In this document: positions 8,481 through 13,615 of the stretch, one piece after another | Position numbering within the stretch: the stretch's first letter is position 1 | Layout: each line of letters begins with the position of its first letter | DNA from: JANQUM01 sp047630355 | GTDB lineage: Bacteria > Bacteroidota > Bacteroidia > Cytophagales > Spirosomataceae | Assembly (NCBI GenBank): GCA_047630355.1 | Contig: JBLHXN010000091.1 | Location: forward strand, 1-13,615 | DNA: 13,615 bases | Direction: 5' to 3' | The notes under the pieces: generated by a model | Database searches by the model: none | What the model was told of the DNA's origin: nothing | The model's input: the letters and a program-made list of their open reading frames with translations, nothing else | Position numbers and translations under genes: made by a program

Positions 8481-9884
8481 TCAAAACCCAAAATACTTTT
8501 TAGCATTAAAATAGCAAATATCCTGAATTATTTTGCCCGTCCATTCTAAGTCATTTGGTAACTCACCGTTTTTGATGTCTTCACCGAAAAGGTTGCATAA
8601 TATTCGGCGGAAATACTCGTGACGAGGGAATGATAAGAAACTGCGTGAATCTGTTAACATGCCAACAAACTGACTAATCAAGCCAATGTTAGAAAGCATA
8701 TTCATTTGTTGTTCCATCCCGTCTTTTTGGTCCATAAACCACCAACCGGAACCAAATTGAATTTTTCCCGCTTTGGAGCCATCGTTAAAGTTGCCAACCA
8801 TGGAAGCGAGAATGGCGTTGTCCGTAGGGTTATTGTTATACAGAATCGTTTTGGCAAGCTGATCGGTGTCATCCAGTTTGCCCAAAAATCGCGAAATATT
8901 CTGAGCGTGCGACCAATCTCCGATGCTGTCCCATCCCGTATCTGGTCCGAGGTTACGGAAAGCCCGTGGATTGTTATTTCGTAAAGCTCCGAGGTGAAAT
9001 TGCTGCGTCCAATCGAGTTTGTGGTAATATTTCGATAATTCGTGAAGCACAGCAGATTGATAAATCAAGGCTTCTTGGGCGGATAATGGATCTCCGTTAA
9101 TTGCTTTTTTTAGTGTTTTATCAGCTTGTTCAATCGTGAAATTTGCCGAATAAATAGTTTCGAGACCGTGGTCAGAAAGTCGTCCTCCGGCTTCGTGAAA
9201 AAAGTCAATTCGTTGTTTCAGAGCTTTCAGTAAAGAATTAAAGTCATTAATCTCAAACCCAATAATTTCTTCTAACTTCTTTACTTGCGGTAAAAATGTC
9301 GCCGCCGAAATCATAATGAACTTATCTGGTCGGAAAGTGGGTAGCAGTTTTCCTTCGTACGTTTGATTAGATTTTTCAGAGAAGGAAATGTGGTGTTCTA
9401 AACTATCGGTCGGGTCGTCTGTGGTGCAAACCACTTCAACTTTCATATTTTGGAGTAAATTTTGAACGGACATTTCAGGATTCGCTAAAGTGGCGTTACA
9501 TTTCTCGTAAACTTCGCGGGCATTAGCGGAAGTAAGTAAATCGTCAATTCCGAAGTAACGGCTCAATTCTAAGTGCGACCAGTGAAAAAGCGGATTTCGT
9601 AACGTGTAAGGCATGGTTTCTGCCCATTTTAAAAACTTCTCTTCGTTACTTTTGCTTCCCGTACAATAAGATTCGTCTACGCCGTTTGTCCGCATCGCCC
9701 GCCATTTGTAATGGTCGCCGTTGAGCCAAAGCTCCGTAATATTGTCAAATTGATGATTCTGATTTATTTGCTGCGGCGATAAGTGATTGTGGTAGTCAAT
9801 TATCGGTAAATCTTTGGCGAAATCGTGGTAAAGTGTTTTCGCCGCTTCTGATTGAAGTAGGAAGTTGTCTGAAATGAATGGCAT
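8481..9884 (-). CDS. uxaC: Glucuronate isomerase UxaC
   Basis: UxaC interconverts D-glucuronate and D-fructuronate (and D-galacturonate and D-tagaturonate), the first cytoplasmic step of uronate catabolism. The protein is 467 residues, the usual family length, and is complete. It belongs to the amidohydrolase superfamily: the metal-binding HxH is at 32-34 (DYHNHL), TDDPTDSLEHH lies mid-protein, and TDSRSF places an Asp at 412, equivalent to the catalytic Asp of the family. The WWFMDQKDGM block lies near the end. The ATG at 9884 gives the canonical N-terminus (MPFISDNFLL). It sits 42 bp after the glycosyltransferase gene on the same strand and may have its own promoter. It converges with the esterase gene 9 bp away, which fits uronate release from acetylated polysaccharide. 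A diverged copy of its last 99 codons lies at 5878-6178. Confidence 0.96.
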   Translation of the reverse strand: MPFISDNFLLQSEAAKTLYHDFAKDLPIIDYHNHLSPQQINQNHQFDNITELWLNGDHYKWRAMRTNGVDESYCTGSKSNEEKFLKWAETMPYTLRNPLFHWSHLELSRYFGIDDLLTSANAREVYEKCNATLANPEMSVQNLLQNMKVEVVCTTDDPTDSLEHHISFSEKSNQTYEGKLLPTFRPDKFIMISAATFLPQVKKLEEIIGFEINDFNSLLKALKQRIDFFHEAGGRLSDHGLETIYSANFTIEQADKTLKKAINGDPLSAQEALIYQSAVLHELSKYYHKLDWTQQFHLGALRNNNPRAFRNLGPDTGWDSIGDWSHAQNISRFLGKLDDTDQLAKTILYNNNPTDNAILASMVGNFNDGSKAGKIQFGSGWWFMDQKDGMEQQMNMLSNIGLISQFVGMLTDSRSFLSFPRHEYFRRILCNLFGEDIKNGELPNDLEWTGKIIQDICYFNAKKYFGF

Positions 9885-9905
9885 ATTGTGAATGATAGAT
9901 GTTCA

Positions 9906-9938
9906 CAAATTTAAAAGCTACACCACTCAGAACCGAAA
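9906..9938 (-). promoter_or_regulatory. Candidate Bacteroidota-type promoter for uxaC
   Basis: Read on the minus strand, TAAATTTG (9913-9906) matches the TAnnTTTG -7 box exactly. TTTC (9938-9935), three of four bases of the -33 box, lies 21 nt upstream. The uxaC ATG follows after about 20 nt. The promoter overlaps the last codons of the glycosyltransferase gene and would allow uxaC to be expressed apart from it. This is a motif match only. Confidence 0.4.
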
Positions 9939-10937
9939 ATTCTCCTGCTTTAATTTTCCAAATGCCCGGTGTTTCTTGAGAAAATATTCAACGACAATTG
10001 ATTTTGTGTAAATCAACGAAACCTTTGAAGGCTGATTTCGTTTTTTAAGCGTTGTCGGTATACGAGCATAAAAGGCAAAGTGTGCAGAGAAAATTGCCCA
10101 AAAGTCACCAAAGTCGCCTTGCAGTAGATGCCGGATACCTGAAATTCCGTCAAGGCACATCCGAGCAAGTATGGTTGGAAGAATTTTAGCTGTGGGAAGA
10201 TTTTTAAGAAGCATCAATAAATTGTTGCGGTAATTCAGGTACGTCTTTCTTGGATTTGTCTTGTTCAGCGTACCTCCGCCCAAGTGATAAATCGTGCTGT
10301 TGTGCGAGTAGAAAACTTTTTTTCCTTTTAATTTAAGTCGCCAGCACAAATCAATTTCTTCCATGTGGGCGTAGAAGTCTCCGTCAAAGCCATCAGCGGC
10401 GTGAAATTCCTCCGCTTTGATAGCGAGACAAGCCCCCGATGCCCAAAATATTTCACGGTCAACATCGTACTGTCCGGTATCTTTTTCGGTGTCAAAGATT
10501 CTTCCCTGACAAAACGGATATCCAAACTTATCGATGAACCCTCCGGCAGCTCCGGCGTGTTCAAAGTTTTCTCTATTTGTAAATGAGCGTATTTTCGGCT
10601 GACAAGCCGCAATCGAATCGGAGGATTCGAGTAATTCGACTAACGGAGAAACCCAACTTTGAGTTACTTCAACGTCAGAGTTCAGAAGAATGTAATAATT
10701 GGCGTTCACTTGTGGCAATGCCCAATTATAACCACCCGCAAAGCCAAGGTTTTCGGTGTTTAAAAGTAATTCAACTGATTTGAAACTTTCTCGAACAAAC
10801 TCAACTGAATCGTCAGTAGAGCCATTATCGGCTACGATAATTCTGTAATCGGCAGAATGCTCTACTACAGAGGGTAGAAAAGTTTGCAGGTGTTTCTTTC
10901 CGTTGTAATTGAGAATTACAATTGCGGTTGTTTTCAA
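9927..10937 (-). CDS. Family 2 glycosyltransferase, rhamnosyltransferase-like
   Basis: This is a 336-residue GT-A fold enzyme that transfers a nucleotide-activated sugar, probably onto a cell-surface glycan or glycoprotein; donor and acceptor cannot be read from the sequence. The N-terminal VILNYNG strand starts the domain. DNGSTD lies at 37-42, NLGFAGGYN near 63-71, and LLNSDVEV around 84-91 supplies the metal- and nucleotide-binding Asp. ASGACLAIK follows near 166-174, and MEEIDLCWR at 192-200 is the acidic motif typical of this GT2 group. YHLGGGT follows. The last 100 residues are basic, with hydrophobic patches that could sit at the membrane. The start is 11 bp after the ybaB stop, so the two genes are very likely co-transcribed. 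Confidence 0.93.
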   Translation of the reverse strand: MKTTAIVILNYNGKKHLQTFLPSVVEHSADYRIIVADNGSTDDSVEFVRESFKSVELLLNTENLGFAGGYNWALPQVNANYYILLNSDVEVTQSWVSPLVELLESSDSIAACQPKIRSFTNRENFEHAGAAGGFIDKFGYPFCQGRIFDTEKDTGQYDVDREIFWASGACLAIKAEEFHAADGFDGDFYAHMEEIDLCWRLKLKGKKVFYSHNSTIYHLGGGTLNKTNPRKTYLNYRNNLLMLLKNLPTAKILPTILARMCLDGISGIRHLLQGDFGDFWAIFSAHFAFYARIPTTLKKRNQPSKVSLIYTKSIVVEYFLKKHRAFGKLKQENFRF

Positions 10938-10948
10938 AATAGGTACAG

Positions 10949-11293
10949 TTATTTTCCAAACATTCCACCCAAATCCATGCCGGGTATATTAGGCAGCATA
11001 CCTTCGGTAGCTTTAGACATTTCTTTTTGAGCTGCTTCTTCTACGTTGCTTAGTGCTTTGTTTACAGCCGCAACAATCAGGTCTTTCATCATCCCCGCAT
11101 CTTCGGGTTTGATTAATTCATCGTCAATTTCAAGCGAAAGCAGTTGTTTTTTTCCGTTTGCGGTAGCTTTCACCATTCCGGCACCTGATTCGCCTTCGGC
11201 GGTAATATCTCCTAAGCGATCTTGGGCTTCTTTCATCTTGGCTTGCATCTCCTTGACTTTGCCCATCATTCCCATCATGTCTATCATTCCCAT
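10949..11293 (-). CDS. YbaB/EbfC family nucleoid-associated protein
   Basis: This 114-residue protein is of the YbaB/EbfC type: a small dimeric DNA-binding protein with a tweezer-like fold, found in the nucleoid and often encoded near recombination genes. Features are a Met-rich N-terminus (MGMIDMMGMMGKVKEMQ), a helical segment (about 12-28), the strand core with GMVKATANGKKQLLSLEIDD, then KDLIVAAVNKAL, and a Gly/Met-rich end (PGMDLGGMFGK). The start at 11293 is the longest option; ATGs at codons 3, 6 and 7 are also possible. No dnaX or recR neighbour is visible. It is followed after 11 bp by the glycosyltransferase gene. The 139 bp upstream (11294-11432) contain no TAnnTTTG box that I can see. 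Confidence 0.93.
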   Translation of the reverse strand: MGMIDMMGMMGKVKEMQAKMKEAQDRLGDITAEGESGAGMVKATANGKKQLLSLEIDDELIKPEDAGMMKDLIVAAVNKALSNVEEAAQKEMSKATEGMLPNIPGMDLGGMFGK

Positions 11294-11432
11294 TCGTGGT
11301 TAAAAGTTTGTAAGTTATTGATTTGATAAGTTAGTAATATTTGAACTAAAAAAGATATTTTACCCATACTTCTCAAGCCTGAATTCTTACTACTCATAAT
11401 ATACAATCCCCGCTCGCATAAAGTTCTGAAAA

Positions 11433-13598
11433 TTACCTGATCAATGTCACCGAACCCGTCAGAAACGAGACTTCATTATTATCTCCGATGCTTTGGATCT
11501 TGTACGTGTAAGTACCAACGGGAGCCAATCTGGAACCCGAAGCCTCGGTTCCGTCCCAACCGTTAGCAAGGTCATCCGTTTCAAAAATGATACTTCCCCA
11601 ACGGTTATAAATTATCATCGAACCCGATTGTAAAAATCTGAACTCAGCTTTGAACTCATCATTTATTCCGTCATTGTTCGGTGTAAATGCCGAAGGGATG
11701 AACGTTGCAGCGGGCAAATCAAAGGTGTAAACATTAGAGCGTGAGGAAAATGGGAATGGTGTGCCAGAAGGTAAAATCACAATTTGAGTTGCCAAAACTC
11801 TGAAAGAAACTTTGGAAGCATTGGTACTACTGATTATTGCCGCCACAGATTCAGACAAGTCGTTTGTGTTTACCACAGCAGAGATTGAACCATTTTCGTC
11901 AATAAATTCTATGGTATAACTTACCTGACCCGTATTTGGTACGTTTGGTATGATGTACTGTGTCCAGTCAAGCTGATTTGGAGATTTTGAAGTAAGAAAA
12001 ATGGTACAATACGCATCTGATTGTTCGGATTCATTTCCGCAATCGTCAAAGTAAGTATATTTATAGCAATAGTTTTCTTTATCTGGATTTACGTTTGTGT
12101 CAATAAATCTATTATTAGTGTCTGTTCCAATTAATGTAAAATTAGATGTTCCGCCTACCGAGCGGTAAAAATTGTAGCTTGGCTTTCTATCTTCCGCTGG
12201 ATTCTCAAAGAAAATATTAAAATTTACCTCACTTACGTTTATATCAGTGGCGTAACTTACTAGAGTCGGAAAAACGGGTTTTGGAGGTTTTGCAGCAGAA
12301 GCAGGGTCAATCTCCAGCGTATTTGAAATGATTTCCACTGTTTTTGTCATTCCCCCACCAATAGGAACCGTAAATATATTTACAGCCTGAAACGTAAAAA
12401 CACTGCTGCACTTCAGTCCGTTAAAAGTATGTGTTCTTGTTAAAGGTGAACTGAGCGTAAGCAAATTGTAACAATTTGCCGTAGGGCAGGTAAGTTCGTC
12501 TTTGTATAAATCATTTTGCTGAATAATACCGTTGGGAGACAGCGGCTTGTTCCATTCTAAATCTACTTGGGTATCCGAAATGACATCTGCTTTTAAAGAC
12601 ATTGAACAAACTACGTTTGATTCTCTCGCAACGCCGCAGTTGTCAACGTACGCTATTTTAAAACAGTAATCCTGAGCGGGGTCAAGGTCAGTAACTTGGG
12701 CAACGCCATTGGGGAAGCCCCCGTTACCATCATTGTATGGAATCCATGAATAAGCTCCATCGTCAACAGCATAAGAAAATTTATACTTGACATTAGGTAT
12801 AAATCCTTTAAAGCCAATTTCGTAATCAGTTAAATTTGCCTTTTTCTCGACTCTATCTACGTAAATGATATTTGCCGGATTAGGTAGTTGCAAAGCTGGT
12901 TGCGTTGCAGAACAAACAATATTACCATTCTCGCCGGTATAATTTCCTTCAACCACAACTGGTGATGTTGGGGTGTAATTTTTTGTTCTTGTTTGCGTAG
13001 TACCAGTTGCTATTACTTCTTCCGGAGGAAAACCGTCCCCCCACTGAATAATGTATTTTGAGTGATTATTAGTAGGAACATTATTCACAGAGGGAATGGT
13101 AACCGTTACTATTGAAGTTCCACAAGTAACGATAGTTGCGGTAACGGGTTGACGTTTTTTTAGAGAGATCAGTTTACAAGCATAAAAACTCTCATTGCTG
13201 GCATTTATGCCGAACTGTGCGGTCCAATAATATCCTTCAGTATAAGTAAAAGAAGTTACTGTTTTAAATGCTGTATCAATATCAGCAATGTTTTTAATGT
13301 TTTGGATGTAAGACTTTGAAACTGTGTATTGACCAATTGCGGATGGATTATCTTCAAAAAAATCAAGTTTTATATTATTTTCAAAAGGCTCTAAGCAAAT
13401 AGTATTTGTCAACGATCCAGCAGGTCCAACAATGCTAAAGTCTCCACCAATGGAAAGCGATGATCTTGGAGGAGTATCACACACCGCAGGTCTTGGCGGT
13501 GGTGTATTCTGAGCAACAGAACCAACGAAAAACGAGAGAAAAATAAATGTAAAAATAACGCGTAAGTTGTCCAAGGTAATGTTTTGTAAACGTACCAC
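11433..13598 (-). CDS. Large secreted protein with T9SS type B (CHU_C-like) sorting domain
   Basis: The open frame gives 721 residues. An in-frame TGA lies directly upstream of the first possible start, a GTG at 13598, so the gene begins within the window. No ATG is available nearby; a TTG at 13574 would give a tighter signal peptide (MDNLRVIFTFIFLSFFVG). A hydrophobic leader ending SVAQ is clear with either start. The middle holds several fibronectin/PKD-like beta-sandwich segments with paired cysteines, for example around ADVISDTQVDLEWNKP and YKYTYFDDCGNESEQSD. The last 88 residues (about 634-721) are the gliding-motility-associated C-terminal domain: AFTPNNDGINDEF, IYNRWGSIIFE, NGWDGT, APVGTYTYKI. 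This domain directs export through the type IX secretion system and surface retention. No enzymatic motif is visible; an adhesin or surface scaffold role is a guess. It is separated from ybaB by 139 bp. Confidence 0.88.
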   Translation of the reverse strand: MVRLQNITLDNLRVIFTFIFLSFFVGSVAQNTPPPRPAVCDTPPRSSLSIGGDFSIVGPAGSLTNTICLEPFENNIKLDFFEDNPSAIGQYTVSKSYIQNIKNIADIDTAFKTVTSFTYTEGYYWTAQFGINASNESFYACKLISLKKRQPVTATIVTCGTSIVTVTIPSVNNVPTNNHSKYIIQWGDGFPPEEVIATGTTQTRTKNYTPTSPVVVEGNYTGENGNIVCSATQPALQLPNPANIIYVDRVEKKANLTDYEIGFKGFIPNVKYKFSYAVDDGAYSWIPYNDGNGGFPNGVAQVTDLDPAQDYCFKIAYVDNCGVARESNVVCSMSLKADVISDTQVDLEWNKPLSPNGIIQQNDLYKDELTCPTANCYNLLTLSSPLTRTHTFNGLKCSSVFTFQAVNIFTVPIGGGMTKTVEIISNTLEIDPASAAKPPKPVFPTLVSYATDINVSEVNFNIFFENPAEDRKPSYNFYRSVGGTSNFTLIGTDTNNRFIDTNVNPDKENYCYKYTYFDDCGNESEQSDAYCTIFLTSKSPNQLDWTQYIIPNVPNTGQVSYTIEFIDENGSISAVVNTNDLSESVAAIISSTNASKVSFRVLATQIVILPSGTPFPFSSRSNVYTFDLPAATFIPSAFTPNNDGINDEFKAEFRFLQSGSMIIYNRWGSIIFETDDLANGWDGTEASGSRLAPVGTYTYKIQSIGDNNEVSFLTGSVTLIR

Positions 13599-13615
13599 TC
13601 AATAGAATTATTAGA

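Noticed and set aside
11294..11432. 139-bp gap before ybaB searched for a promoter, hairpin or small RNA
   Set aside because: No TAnnTTTG box on the minus strand and no convincing inverted repeat were found; it is AT-rich without recognisable structure.

Overview
This 13.6 kb window looks like part of a Bacteroidota chromosome, most likely from a Cytophagales-type, surface-active or gliding lineage. The taxon is inferred, not proven. Evidence: a T9SS type B (CHU_C-like) C-terminal domain, Ig-like repeats of the CHU_C-associated kind, a C-terminal sorting-type domain ending in Gly-Cys, TAnnTTTG-type promoter boxes, and few Shine-Dalgarno sequences.

Layout from left to right. Positions 2-2020 (+) hold most of ligA (NAD-dependent DNA ligase), cut at its 5' end by the window edge. 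A perfect 13-bp-stem hairpin at 2024-2059 serves as a shared terminator between ligA and the convergent gene on its right. Positions 2067-5810 (-) encode a large secreted reprolysin-like zinc metalloprotease with six Ig-like modules, two of which form a 498-bp in-frame tandem duplication. Positions 5878-6511 are a rearrangement scar: the last 99 codons of a second uxaC copy (-) are joined head to head with the decapitated 3' end of an unrelated + strand gene. Positions 6553-8471 (+) encode a secreted SGNH/SASA-family carbohydrate esterase interrupted by one -1 frameshift. Positions 8481-9884 (-) hold intact uxaC (glucuronate isomerase). Upstream of it on the same strand lie a family 2 glycosyltransferase (9927-10937) and a YbaB/EbfC nucleoid-associated protein (10949-11293), probably co-transcribed. 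The right end (11433-13598, -) is a large T9SS type B secreted protein of unknown function.

Functional themes. (1) Housekeeping: ligA and ybaB. (2) Surface or secreted proteins: the metalloprotease, the esterase, the truncated gene product and the CHU_C protein. The first three share a 63-72 residue C-terminal domain that begins near one Cys and ends in Gly-Cys plus one to three residues, although the rest of each protein is unrelated. The fourth has the ordinary T9SS type B tail. (3) Uronate and acetyl-ester use: the esterase converges with uxaC, which fits breakdown of an acetylated, uronate-containing polysaccharide such as glucuronoxylan or pectin.

The most interesting points are the Gly-Cys C-terminal domain on three different proteins, the uxaC/orphan-tail fusion that looks like a deletion scar, and the single frameshift in an otherwise intact esterase. 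I see no tRNA or rRNA gene, CRISPR array, insertion sequence, phage gene or defence system. No gene-free gap exceeds about 140 bp.
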